Assembly: GCA_002344525.1 (NCBI GenBank)
Contig: DDTJ01000054.1
Span: 3,570 to 67,569, forward strand
Direction of reading: 5' to 3'
From: Akkermansiaceae bacterium UBA2367
GTDB lineage: Bacteria; Verrucomicrobiota; Verrucomicrobiia; Verrucomicrobiales; DEV007
DNA: 64,000 bases
Below the pieces are notes generated by a model. The model did no database searches. It was not told where the DNA came from and saw nothing but the letters and a program-made list of their open reading frames with translations. The position numbers and the translations under genes are program-made. Shown here one piece after another: positions 8,585-16,651 of the stretch; positions within the stretch are counted from its first letter, which is position 1; each line of letters starts with the position of its first letter.

Positions 8585-9166
8585 ATGGCAATTTTATCCA
8601 TTTTGTTGACGGTGGTCATCGTCGTAGTCAGCATCCTGCTGGTGCTGATCGTGCTGATCCAGCGTCCCAAGCAGGAAGGTCTTGGCGCGGCCTTCGGCGG
8701 CGGCGCTCTCGACTCGGCCCTCGGTGCGCACACCACCGACGTGCTCCAGAAGTTCACGACCTACCTCGGCATCATCTTCTTCGTCTCCGCGATCGGCTTG
8801 GCCATGGTGAAGACCCGGCAGTTCCGCGCCTCCGCCGCGAACGACCTCCTCGAAGGCGTCGAGGCGAAGCAGCCCGAACTGCCCGCAGGCCTGACGCCGG
8901 AAATGCTGAACGCCATCGGGGCCGAAGGCCCTGCCGTCGAGGAAGTCCCCGCTGAGACCAAGCCCGACGCCGCAACGCCCGCTCCCGAAACCCCGGCACC
9001 CGCGCCAGCTCCTGAGGCCCCGGCTCCCCCTGCCGCCGGCGCTCCCGCGCCTGCCCCTGCTCCCGAAACTCCGGCTCCGGCACCCGCTCCTGCGGTGGAA
9101 ACCCCGAAACCGGCGGAGTCTGCCGCACCTGCCCCCGCGCCCGAGGGTGGAGCGCCGGGACAGTGA
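8585..9166 (+). CDS. secG: Preprotein translocase subunit SecG with long Pro/Ala tail
   Basis: A protein of 193 residues. Residues about 1-80 are a normal SecG: a first membrane segment (ILSILLTVVIVVVSILLVLIV), the conserved IQRPKQEGLGAAFGGG loop, and a second membrane segment (YLGIIFFVSAIGLAMV). SecG stabilises SecYEG during protein export. The last 90 or so residues are unusual: acidic at first, then Pro/Ala repeats such as ETPAPAPAPE, with no fold I recognise. Ordinary SecG proteins stop soon after the second membrane helix. The start is ATG 8585. Confidence 0.9.
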   Translation: MAILSILLTVVIVVVSILLVLIVLIQRPKQEGLGAAFGGGALDSALGAHTTDVLQKFTTYLGIIFFVSAIGLAMVKTRQFRASAANDLLEGVEAKQPELPAGLTPEMLNAIGAEGPAVEEVPAETKPDAATPAPETPAPAPAPEAPAPPAAGAPAPAPAPETPAPAPAPAVETPKPAESAAPAPAPEGGAPGQ

Positions 9167-9308
9167 GCCTCCTTTTTTTTCCAAGTCGCGGAATCCGCAC
9201 CGGCAAGCCGCGGGGGACCCTTTGAGCCGCCATGGCCCCACCCGGAAACGAGGCGGCACCGGGAGAGGGGATGTGGTTGGAAACAGGCTGTTGCCCCGAA
9301 GGTCCACC

Positions 9309-10160
9309 ATGAAAGCCATCCTCACCCATCCCGGCAGCGCCCACAAAGACGACTTCCTCGCCTGCTGCCTCCTCGTCGCGAAGCACGGCCTGCCCGTGTG
9401 GCGGCGCGAGCCGGAGGAAAGCGACCTGCGCGATCCGCAGATCCTCGTCGTCGATGTCGGCGGCGAGCACGACCCGGAGCACGGGAACTTCGACCACCAC
9501 CAGTTCCCCGCCGAGCACGAGCCGGTCTGCTCCCTCTCCCTCGTGTTGCGGCACCTCGGCCTCTACGAGGACGCGAAGGCCTTCTGCGAATGGCTCGAAC
9601 CGGCCGAGTGGTTCGATTCGCGCGGCCCCTTCGCCACGGCCGACTGGCTCGGCGTGGACCGCTCCGTGGTCAACCGTCTCAGCTCCCCCATCGACATCAC
9701 CCTGCTGCGGCGCTTCGCCCAGCGGCGCGAGCTGGAGCCCGGCGACCCGCTCTGGGAGATCATGCGCATGGTCGGCGAAGATTTTCTCATGTATCTGCGC
9801 ACCCTGCGCGAGCGTCTCGACTACGTCGCCGCCCACGCCCGCGTGCTGGAAGTCGGCGACGGCGACCGAGCGTTGCGGGTGCTCTACATGCCCCGCGTCG
9901 AACCCATGCCTGACGACCCCTCCTCCGGTCTCGCCCGCTACATCGGCCTCCTCGGGGAGAGAATCGACGGCCTCATCTACCCCGACCGTCGCGGGCCGGG
10001 CTTCGGCCTTTCCCGCCACGAGGACAGCGAGCGGCTCGACTTCACCCGCATCGCCGGCGAGGCCGACGTCCACTTCGCCCACGCCCGCGGCTTCGTCGCG
10101 AAAACGAGCTCGACCGAGCTCGACCGGCTCGTCGAACTGGTCGCGAGGGCCAGCGTGTAA
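9309..10160 (+). CDS. MYG1/UPF0160-family predicted metal-dependent exonuclease
   Basis: A 283-residue protein matching the MYG1 (UPF0160) family, related to DHH phosphoesterases. Visible motifs are THPGSAHKDDFLAC at the start (the family's TH-x-G-x-x-H-x-D), VVDVGGEHDPEHGNFDHHQF (the D and H-H metal ligands) and a C-terminal HARGFVAKTSS. MYG1 is described as a 3'-5' exonuclease acting on RNA in eukaryotes; the bacterial role is not established. ATG 9309 is the first sensible start; the 140 bases between it and secG show no gene. Confidence 0.8.
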   Translation: MKAILTHPGSAHKDDFLACCLLVAKHGLPVWRREPEESDLRDPQILVVDVGGEHDPEHGNFDHHQFPAEHEPVCSLSLVLRHLGLYEDAKAFCEWLEPAEWFDSRGPFATADWLGVDRSVVNRLSSPIDITLLRRFAQRRELEPGDPLWEIMRMVGEDFLMYLRTLRERLDYVAAHARVLEVGDGDRALRVLYMPRVEPMPDDPSSGLARYIGLLGERIDGLIYPDRRGPGFGLSRHEDSERLDFTRIAGEADVHFAHARGFVAKTSSTELDRLVELVARASV

Positions 10161-10250
10161 GGGCCAGCATTTGAGGGCTTCCTTGCGCCCCTCCGCTCCC
10201 TTGCAAAGCAGCCTCCCCGCCTTAGGTTGGTCGTTCCCTGCGGTTCCCCG

Positions 10251-11021
10251 ATGGACCTCCTCCACCTCATTCTAGCGACCTTGGCCTTCCTCGGCGGCTT
10301 CGTGCTCGCCGCGGTCTCGTGGCGTCGCGGCAGCGAGCGCCCCCACGGGCTGAGCATCCCCATCGCCGTCGTGGGGCTCGTCTTCCAGACCCTCTTCCTC
10401 CACGAGCGGGGCCAACTCCACGGCCGCTGCCCCATCACCAACGGGGCGGAGGTCCTCGTCTTCGTCAGTTGGAGCCTCGTCATCCTCTACCTCGCCCTCG
10501 GACGCGCCTTCCGCCTCTCCCTCCTCGGCCTCTTCTCCATGCCGATGGTCTTCCTCCTCCAGCTCGTCGCCATCGTTTATCTGGCCGTCGCCGACCCCGG
10601 CGCACGCCCGCCGACCCGGCTCGACCCTTGGCTGGAGCTACACGCCGCCATGTCCCTGCTCGCCTACGGCGCCTTCGGCCTCGCCGGCATCGCCGGGGTC
10701 ATGTATCTGGTCCAGAACCGCCAGTTGAAAAGCCATCGGCCCGGTCGCCTCTTCTACTCCCTGCCCCCCATCCGCCACCTCGCCACCGCCCTCGTGCGGC
10801 TCCTCGTCATCGGTGCGGCGCTGCTCAGCATCGGCATCGTCGCCGCCTTCTTCATGGACGTGCGGCCCTCGCCCCTGCACCTCCTCGCCTCCGGCGCGGT
10901 CTGGCTCGCCTACGCCCTCCTCCTCGCCGTGCATGCGTGGAGGCGGCTGCCGCCGAAGCGGCTCTCCCTCTCCGCCATCGGCGCCTTCGCCTTCGCCCTC
11001 GCGACCCTCGCGGCGCTTTGA
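10251..11021 (+). CDS. CcsA/HemX-like membrane protein
   Basis: A 256-residue integral membrane protein with about eight hydrophobic segments. It matches the CcsA/ResC/HemX cytochrome c assembly family in topology and position. There is a WLELHAAMSLLAYGAFGLAGIAG segment resembling the family's conserved core with a histidine that could bind haem, and the gene sits 40 bp upstream of hemA, where hemX lies in many bacteria. Its role is either haem handling for cytochrome c biogenesis or modulation of HemA; the sequence does not decide. The tryptophan-rich WWD loop of true CcsA is not evident. The start is ATG 10251. Confidence 0.72.
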   Translation: MDLLHLILATLAFLGGFVLAAVSWRRGSERPHGLSIPIAVVGLVFQTLFLHERGQLHGRCPITNGAEVLVFVSWSLVILYLALGRAFRLSLLGLFSMPMVFLLQLVAIVYLAVADPGARPPTRLDPWLELHAAMSLLAYGAFGLAGIAGVMYLVQNRQLKSHRPGRLFYSLPPIRHLATALVRLLVIGAALLSIGIVAAFFMDVRPSPLHLLASGAVWLAYALLLAVHAWRRLPPKRLSLSAIGAFAFALATLAAL

Positions 11022-11061
11022 AAGCCGCCCGATCCCGGAAAAAACCCCACCCCTTTCCCCT

Positions 11062-12147
11062 GTGTCCATCTTCTGTCTCGGCGTCAACCACAAGACCGCC
11101 CCGGTCGAGCTCCGGGAGCGTCTCGCCATCTCCGAGCATTCCGTGCCCGCGCACCTCGGCGAGATCTGCGGTCTCGAAGGCGTCGAGGAAGCCGTCGTCC
11201 TCTCCACCTGCAACCGCGTCGAGATCTACGGCGGATCGGGCGATCCCGCGAGCGCCCTCGACCGGCTCGTCGCCTATCTGGAGAGCCACTTCGCCGTCGC
11301 CTCCGGCGAGGTCGAGTTCTACCGTCACGCCGATGTGGCCGCCGCCCAGCACCTCTTCGAAGTCGCGAGCGGGCTCGACTCCATGGTCCTCGGCGAGACC
11401 GAGATCTTCGGTCAGGTGAAAAAGGCCTACGCCCTCGCCCAATCCTCCGGCACCGCCTCGCGGCGCATGCACAAGCTCTTCCAGCAGTCCTTCTCCGTTG
11501 GCAAGCTCGTCCGCTCCAGCACCAGCATCCAGCAGGGCGCCACCTCGGTCGGCTCCGCCGCCGTCGATCTGTCCGAGAAGATCTTCGGGAACCTGCGAGG
11601 CTGCCGCGTCATGATCGTCGGGGCCGGCGAGATGAGCCGCACCACCGCCCAGAGCCTCCTTTCGCGCGGGGCGCGCAGCATCATCGTCTCGAACCGCAGC
11701 TTCGACAAAGCGCAGGAGCTCGCCGCCGAACTCAACGGCGAGGCCGTCCGCTTCGACGACTGGGAGACCAAGCTCGACGAAGTCGATATCATCATCTCCT
11801 CCACCGCCGCCCCCCACGCCGTCCTCCACGCCGAGACGATCCGCCGCGTCATGGAGCGCCGCCGCGGCCATTCCCTCTTCCTCATCGACATCGCCGTGCC
11901 CCGCGACATCGAGGAGGAGGTCAACGGCATCGACAACGTCTATCTCTACAACATCGACCAGCTCCAGCAGATCGCGAACGAAGGCCGCGTCCGGCGCGAG
12001 CGCCAGATCGCCGTCTGCCGCGAGGTCATCGCCGCCTTTTTGCGGGAAAAAGGGATTGAAGCCCTCGCCGCCCTGCCCGATGGACGCGGCAGCGAATCCG
12101 GGCGGAGCCATCCCGACCCATCGGGCCGCCCCCTCACCCATCCATGA
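11062..12147 (+). CDS. hemA: Glutamyl-tRNA reductase, short C-terminus
   Basis: This enzyme reduces glutamyl-tRNA to glutamate-1-semialdehyde, the first step of C5 tetrapyrrole synthesis. The GTG at 11062 gives the usual beginning (SIFCLGVNHKTAPVELRE). The catalytic cysteine is Cys50 in LSTCNRVEIYG, followed by GETEIFGQVKKAY and the NADPH-binding VMIVGAGEMSRTTAQ. The protein is only 361 residues, whereas typical HemA has 410-450: the C-terminal helical dimerisation domain is nearly absent and the last 20 or so residues read like spacer sequence. The stop overlaps the hemC start (ATGA), so translation is coupled. Confidence 0.88.
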   Translation: MSIFCLGVNHKTAPVELRERLAISEHSVPAHLGEICGLEGVEEAVVLSTCNRVEIYGGSGDPASALDRLVAYLESHFAVASGEVEFYRHADVAAAQHLFEVASGLDSMVLGETEIFGQVKKAYALAQSSGTASRRMHKLFQQSFSVGKLVRSSTSIQQGATSVGSAAVDLSEKIFGNLRGCRVMIVGAGEMSRTTAQSLLSRGARSIIVSNRSFDKAQELAAELNGEAVRFDDWETKLDEVDIIISSTAAPHAVLHAETIRRVMERRRGHSLFLIDIAVPRDIEEEVNGIDNVYLYNIDQLQQIANEGRVRRERQIAVCREVIAAFLREKGIEALAALPDGRGSESGRSHPDPSGRPLTHP

Positions 12148-13109
12148 GCCAACCCCTCATTCTAGGCACCCGCGGCAGCGAACTCGCGCTCGCCCAAGCG
12201 GCCCTGACCCGGACCGCCCTCGCCGCCGCGGGATGCGACTGCGAGATCCGCGTCGTCCAGACCATCGGCGACAAGCGCCCCGACCTGAAGCTCAGCGAGT
12301 TCAGCCAAGGCGAGCACGCCGTCGTGGACAAAGGCATCTTCACCAAGGAGCTGGAGGAGGCCCTCCTGCGCCGCGAAATCGACTTCGCCGTCCACAGCCT
12401 CAAGGACGTGCCCACCGAACTGGGTCCCGAGTTCGAGATCGTCGCGACCCTGCCCCGCGCCGCCACGCCCGACGTCCTCCTCGCGACCGAAGAGGGTCTG
12501 GGCGCGGACCTGACCCTCTTGCATAGCCGGACCATCGCCACCAGCTCCGTGCGCCGGGCGCGTCAGTTGCAGTGGCTTTGCCGGGGCGTGGAGGTCGTGG
12601 ATATCCGAGGCAACGTGCCCACCCGCATCCGCAAGCTGATCGCCAACGCCGCGAGCGGGGAATGGCACGGCATCCTCCTCGCCCGCGCCGGGTTGGAGCG
12701 GCTGGGGATTTATCGTCCGGGCGAAAGCTCGTTTGAATTTGAAGGCGCCACCGTCTTCGCCCGCGAACTGGACGAGACGCAGTTCCTCCCCGCCGCCGGA
12801 CAAGGAGCCGTCGGCATCGAGATTCTGAAAGAGAACACGGCGGTGCGTGAAGTTCTGGAAAAGATCAACCACGCCCCCACCTTTGCCCGAGTCGCCGCCG
12901 AGCGCGCCTTCCTCGCCGCCTTGAAAGCGGGCTGCCAGACCCCGGTGGGTGCGAGGACTTGGTTCGAGGACGATGGAGAAACCCTCGTGATGGCCGTGCG
13001 CGTTTTCGACGAGGACGATCCGGCGGGCGAGCCCTTCGTCGCCGAGGCGCGTGGGGCTGCGGGCGAGCCGGAGGCGTTGGCGGGGATGCTGATGGATTTG
13101 AAATGCTAA
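12144..13109 (+). CDS. hemC: Porphobilinogen deaminase (hydroxymethylbilane synthase)
   Basis: A full-length 321-residue enzyme that polymerises four porphobilinogens into hydroxymethylbilane. The conserved blocks are present: GTRGSELALAQA at the N-terminus, DFAVHSLKDVPT with the catalytic Asp, SSVRRARQLQWL substrate-binding arginines, and LKAGCQTPVGA, where Cys264 carries the dipyrromethane cofactor. It overlaps hemA by four bases. The product feeds the HemD half of the fusion gene about 600 bases downstream. Confidence 0.95.
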   Translation: MSQPLILGTRGSELALAQAALTRTALAAAGCDCEIRVVQTIGDKRPDLKLSEFSQGEHAVVDKGIFTKELEEALLRREIDFAVHSLKDVPTELGPEFEIVATLPRAATPDVLLATEEGLGADLTLLHSRTIATSSVRRARQLQWLCRGVEVVDIRGNVPTRIRKLIANAASGEWHGILLARAGLERLGIYRPGESSFEFEGATVFARELDETQFLPAAGQGAVGIEILKENTAVREVLEKINHAPTFARVAAERAFLAALKAGCQTPVGARTWFEDDGETLVMAVRVFDEDDPAGEPFVAEARGAAGEPEALAGMLMDLKC

Positions 13110-13127
13110 TTCCTTTCTGCCAAGAAA

Positions 13128-13664
13128 ATGAAGATCAAACAAAATCTTTATAGTGCCGCATCTGCCATACTGGTAGCGTTAATCCTATTTCTGATAGGTT
13201 GCGGTCAGGATTCGGTTCCTGTAGACCAAGCCGCAATCCAAAGAGGCGAGGCGTTGGTTCAACGCAATTCGATTGATGATTTCCTTCCCGCTGGAACTCA
13301 CGAGGCCACATTTTACACATGGCCAATTAGAGAGCTCGGCAAGGGATCAGTGTCCGTAAAAAGAGATGCTGGAGTTATAATCGTCGGAGTGAAGAACCAC
13401 CGTGGGAAAGTGGACGAATTCAAGCTGGTTGACGATCTTTCTAGGTGCGAATTTGAAGGGGTGTTTCTGCATCCCGATCAGGCAGCATTTGAGAGAAGTG
13501 ATGGAGGAGCGCTCGGATCGAGAGTTGATCGTGTGTGGAAGGATAATCGTTTAACTGTCCTTGTTGGCAGGTCTCTCTCGGATAACAAGAATGTAATTTA
13601 CTTAAATGATCGTCTGACCAACGATATTCTAGTAATTTCAAAGTTTCCATCCACACCTGAGTAG
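13128..13664 (+). CDS. AT-richer lipoprotein inserted in the hem operon
   Basis: A 178-residue product with a lipoprotein signal (MKIKQNLYSAASAILVALILFLIGC, lipobox LIGC). The mature part has beta-like strands (GVIIVGVKNHRGKVDEFKLV, LTVLVGRSLSDNKNVIYL) but no family I recognise. Hand counts give about 40% GC for 13141-13200 and 47% for 13321-13380, far below the neighbouring hem genes. It sits between hemC and cobA-hemD in the same direction and has no evident link to haem synthesis, so later insertion is likely. A TGTATACAA motif follows its stop. Confidence 0.7.
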   Translation: MKIKQNLYSAASAILVALILFLIGCGQDSVPVDQAAIQRGEALVQRNSIDDFLPAGTHEATFYTWPIRELGKGSVSVKRDAGVIIVGVKNHRGKVDEFKLVDDLSRCEFEGVFLHPDQAAFERSDGGALGSRVDRVWKDNRLTVLVGRSLSDNKNVIYLNDRLTNDILVISKFPSTPE

Positions 13665-13670
13665 GAATAC

Positions 13671-13680
13671 GTGTATACAA
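13671..13680. promoter_or_regulatory. GTGTATACAA palindromic motif, copy 1 of 3
   Basis: GTGTATACAATT lies 33 bases before the cobA-hemD start. It shares the TGTATACAATT core with copies at 21085 and 36608. The core resembles operators of FadR-subfamily GntR regulators such as ExuR/UxuR, but it could also include an extended -10 or be part of a dispersed repeat. Confidence 0.4.
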
Positions 13681-13713
13681 TTGGCGTTCCGCCAGTGTTT
13701 GATCCTTGACGAC

Positions 13714-15243
13714 ATGACCCCCAAAACCGGCATCTGCTACCTCGTCGGCGCTGGCCCCGGCGACCCCGGCCTGATGACCTTGCGCGGCAAGGAGTGCATC
13801 GAGATGGCCGACGTGATCGTCTACGACTACCTTTCCAACGCCGAATTCCTCCAATGGGCCAAGCCGGACGCGGAGAAAATCTACGCGGGCAAGAAGTCGA
13901 AGGACCACGCCATCCCCCAAGGCGGGATCAACCAGCTCCTCGTCGAGAAGGCGAAGGAGGGCAAGATCGTGACCCGTCTCAAGGGCGGCGACCCGCTCAT
14001 CTTCGGACGCGGCGGCGAGGAGGCCGAGGAACTGCGCGACGCGGGCGTTCCCTTCGAGATCGTCCCCGGCATCAGCTCCTCCATCGCCGGACCCGCCTAC
14101 GCCGGCATCCCCGTGACCCATCGCGCCCATTGCACCCAGCTCACCATCTTCACCGGACACGAGGACCCGACGAAGGAGGAGTCCTCGCTGGACTACGCCC
14201 AAATCGCCAAGGCCCCCGGCACGAAAGTGATGCTGATGGGCGTCGAGCGCCTCCCCATCATCACCGAGGCCATCCTGAAAGAGGGCGGCGACCCCGCCCT
14301 GCCCGTCGCTCTCGTGCGCTGGGCCACGACCGGGCAGCAGCGGACCATCACCGGAACCCTCGCGACCATCGCGGACATCGCGCAGCGCGAGAATTTCCAG
14401 GCCCCCGCCGTCGCCGTCTTCGGCACGGTCGTGAACTGCCGCGAAAAGCTGAACTGGTTCGAGGAGCGTCCCCTGCGCGGCAAGCGCGTCGTCGTGACCC
14501 GCACCCGTCCGCAGGCGAGCGGCCTGAGCCGCCGTCTCCGCGAACTCGGGGCCGATGTCCTCGAAATGCCGACCATTCGCATCGAGCCTTCGCAGGGTCA
14601 GGAAGCCCGCGACTTCGCCCGCATGGTCGTCGATGCGCACACCTACGAATGGCTCATCTTCACGAGTCCCAACGCCGTCGAGTATTTCTTCGACGCCTTC
14701 TACAAAATCCGCAACGACGCCCGCGAGATCGGCGGAGCACGCATCGCCGCCGTCGGACCTGGCACCGCCGCGAAGCTGAAGGAATACCACATGGCCACCG
14801 ACCTGATGCCCAAGAAGCACGTCGCCGAGGCCCTCGCCGAAGCCTTCCTCGAAGACGTCGGCTCCATCGAGAACACGACCATGCTCTGGGTGCGGGCCAA
14901 GGGTGCCCGCGACGTGATCTCCACGACCCTCGGCAAGGCTGGCGTCATCCTTGACGAAGCCATCGCCTACCAGACCGTGCCCGAGACTGGCGACCCGACC
15001 GGAGCGGTGAAGCGTTTTCGCGAGGAGGGCGCCGACCTCATCACCTTCACCAGCGCCTCGACCGTCGAATGCTTCCTCGATCTCGGCCTGAGCATCCCCG
15101 AAGGCTGCAAGATCGCCAGCATCGGCCCTGTCACCACCGAGGCCATCGTCGAGAACGGCTACCGGCCCGACATCGAGGCGAAGGACCACGACATCCCCGG
15201 CTTGGTCGAGGCGGTGCGGAAGCTGGCGAAGGCGAAGGGGTGA
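13714..15243 (+). CDS. cobA-hemD: Uroporphyrinogen-III C-methyltransferase / uroporphyrinogen-III synthase fusion
   Basis: A 509-residue bifunctional enzyme. Residues about 1-245 are the SAM-dependent CobA/SumT methyltransferase: YLVGAGPGDPGLMTLRG, VVYDYLSN-type loop (VIVYDYLSNAEF), TRLKGGDPLIFGRGGEE and VPGISS. Residues about 255-509 are HemD, starting at LRGKRVVVTRTRPQASGL. HemD cyclises hydroxymethylbilane to uroporphyrinogen III; CobA dimethylates it to precorrin-2 on the way to siroheme and cobalamin. Siroheme is the cofactor of the sulfite reductase encoded at 48488-50227. This fusion is a recurrent arrangement in several phyla. The start is ATG 13714. Confidence 0.93.
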   Translation: MTPKTGICYLVGAGPGDPGLMTLRGKECIEMADVIVYDYLSNAEFLQWAKPDAEKIYAGKKSKDHAIPQGGINQLLVEKAKEGKIVTRLKGGDPLIFGRGGEEAEELRDAGVPFEIVPGISSSIAGPAYAGIPVTHRAHCTQLTIFTGHEDPTKEESSLDYAQIAKAPGTKVMLMGVERLPIITEAILKEGGDPALPVALVRWATTGQQRTITGTLATIADIAQRENFQAPAVAVFGTVVNCREKLNWFEERPLRGKRVVVTRTRPQASGLSRRLRELGADVLEMPTIRIEPSQGQEARDFARMVVDAHTYEWLIFTSPNAVEYFFDAFYKIRNDAREIGGARIAAVGPGTAAKLKEYHMATDLMPKKHVAEALAEAFLEDVGSIENTTMLWVRAKGARDVISTTLGKAGVILDEAIAYQTVPETGDPTGAVKRFREEGADLITFTSASTVECFLDLGLSIPEGCKIASIGPVTTEAIVENGYRPDIEAKDHDIPGLVEAVRKLAKAKG

Positions 15244-15253
15244 GAAGACGCGG

Positions 15254-16606
15254 TTACGCGTTCGTCTCCTCCGCTTTTCCTCCTGGGACGATCAGCCCGA
15301 CGACGATCGCCAGCGCGAAGAGGGACATGAGGACGAAAGGCGGCGTCCACGCAAGCGTTGCGGAGAAGAGGAAGACCTTCGCCGCGAAAAAGCCGAGTCC
15401 GGCGACAAAGGCGAGGGGGACGAACTTGCGACGGGGGAGGCGGAAGAGAAGCGCGACGAGGGCGACGAGGACGGCGACGGCGGCCCAGCGCGCCCACGAC
15501 GGCCACCATTGGATGTAGCGCCCGCTCTGGATCGTGGCGATGGCGCGGGCGAGCAGGTTCGTCTCGGAAAGGATCTCGCCTTTCTCGGTGGCGAGACGGC
15601 GGTCGGCGGTGCGGTCGAAACCGATCAGGACGAGGTTCTCGCGGAGCGAGTCGAAGCGCGACTGGAAGCTGGAGAGGATGCGTTTGGCGACTTCGTCGTT
15701 CTCCTCCCCGGTGTAGGCGAGTTCGTCGATGGTGAGGCTCGCGAGATGCTCGACCGGTTTCGCGGCCCCGGACTCGTCGCGCCTGACACTCCGGATCGTC
15801 GCGCCGATCCCGGCACGGGCGGGGACGGTAAAGGTGCCGTCGGCCGCGATGGGGATGGTGTGGGCTTCGCCGACGAGGACGCGCGGCTTGCCGTCGTCGA
15901 GCTTCACCACGACTTGGTCGAGGGGGACTCCGGCATGGCCCGCGACGGCGGCGAGGATGAGGGAGGGCACGACTTGGTCGCCGCGTTTCGCGACGAGGGG
16001 GACGCGCAGGACCGGGCCGGAGAGGAGGTCGCGGGCCGATTCGATGGATTTGAACACGGGGGTCCCGTTCGCGAGGATCTGCGGATCGGGGTAGCGGACG
16101 GTGCGGGTGAACGCCAGGATCGACGAGGCGTCGCCCTCGACTTTCACCGCCGGATAGGCGAGGGGGGCGGCCTCTTTCGCCTGTTCGCCGTCGTTGGAGA
16201 CGGTGGAGGCGGCGAGGAATTTCGGCAGCTTCAAGGCGGCGTCCTTGAGCGGGGCGATGTCGGTCTTGTTGAGGATGATGCTCTCGTCGAAGGCCGGAGT
16301 GGGGAGGAAGGCGACGGAGCGCGGCTGGAATTTCGAGACGAAGGCGAGGATCGTGGCGTAGTCGAGGCGGGAGAGGGTGCCGTCGTCGGGCAGGCTCTCG
16401 TCGCCGCCGATACGGAGCGGCTCGTAGCCGTCGTCGATGCGCACCACGGTGACGGCGGGCTGGCGAATCTTCTCCCCGGCGTTGCCGACGCAGAACTCAA
16501 GCCAGAAGTCGTCGAGGGCGGCGAACTTGCCTTGGCGCAGGCCCCATTCCCCGAGTCCGGTGAGAACGATTCCGAAAATAGCGAACGTGATCAGGCGTTG
16601 ACGCAT
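15254..16606 (-). CDS. CHASE2-like membrane protein without output domain
   Basis: A 450-residue protein with an N-terminal membrane anchor (LITFAIFGIVLTGLGEWGL), a large periplasmic region resembling the CHASE2 sensor fold, and two or three closely spaced membrane helices at the C-terminus (WARWAAVAVLVALVALLF, FVPLAFVAGLGFFAAKVFLF, PPFVLMSLFALAIVVGLIV). CHASE2 hallmarks are AVTVVRIDDGYEP near the start and LRENLVLIGFDRTADRRLAT followed by SGRYIQWWP at the end. CHASE2 normally feeds a kinase, cyclase or GGDEF domain; none is present and the chain stops about 20 residues after the last helix. The partner is unknown. It converges with cobA-hemD. Confidence 0.65.
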   Translation of the reverse strand: MRQRLITFAIFGIVLTGLGEWGLRQGKFAALDDFWLEFCVGNAGEKIRQPAVTVVRIDDGYEPLRIGGDESLPDDGTLSRLDYATILAFVSKFQPRSVAFLPTPAFDESIILNKTDIAPLKDAALKLPKFLAASTVSNDGEQAKEAAPLAYPAVKVEGDASSILAFTRTVRYPDPQILANGTPVFKSIESARDLLSGPVLRVPLVAKRGDQVVPSLILAAVAGHAGVPLDQVVVKLDDGKPRVLVGEAHTIPIAADGTFTVPARAGIGATIRSVRRDESGAAKPVEHLASLTIDELAYTGEENDEVAKRILSSFQSRFDSLRENLVLIGFDRTADRRLATEKGEILSETNLLARAIATIQSGRYIQWWPSWARWAAVAVLVALVALLFRLPRRKFVPLAFVAGLGFFAAKVFLFSATLAWTPPFVLMSLFALAIVVGLIVPGGKAEETNA

Positions 16607-16651
16607 GACATGGGGTGGGGGGTTCCTTGCGGTGAAGAAACCCGGCCGTTT

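Noticed and set aside
9173..9180. Run of T bases after secG as a rho-independent terminator
   Set aside because: I could not find a convincing GC stem directly before the T-run.
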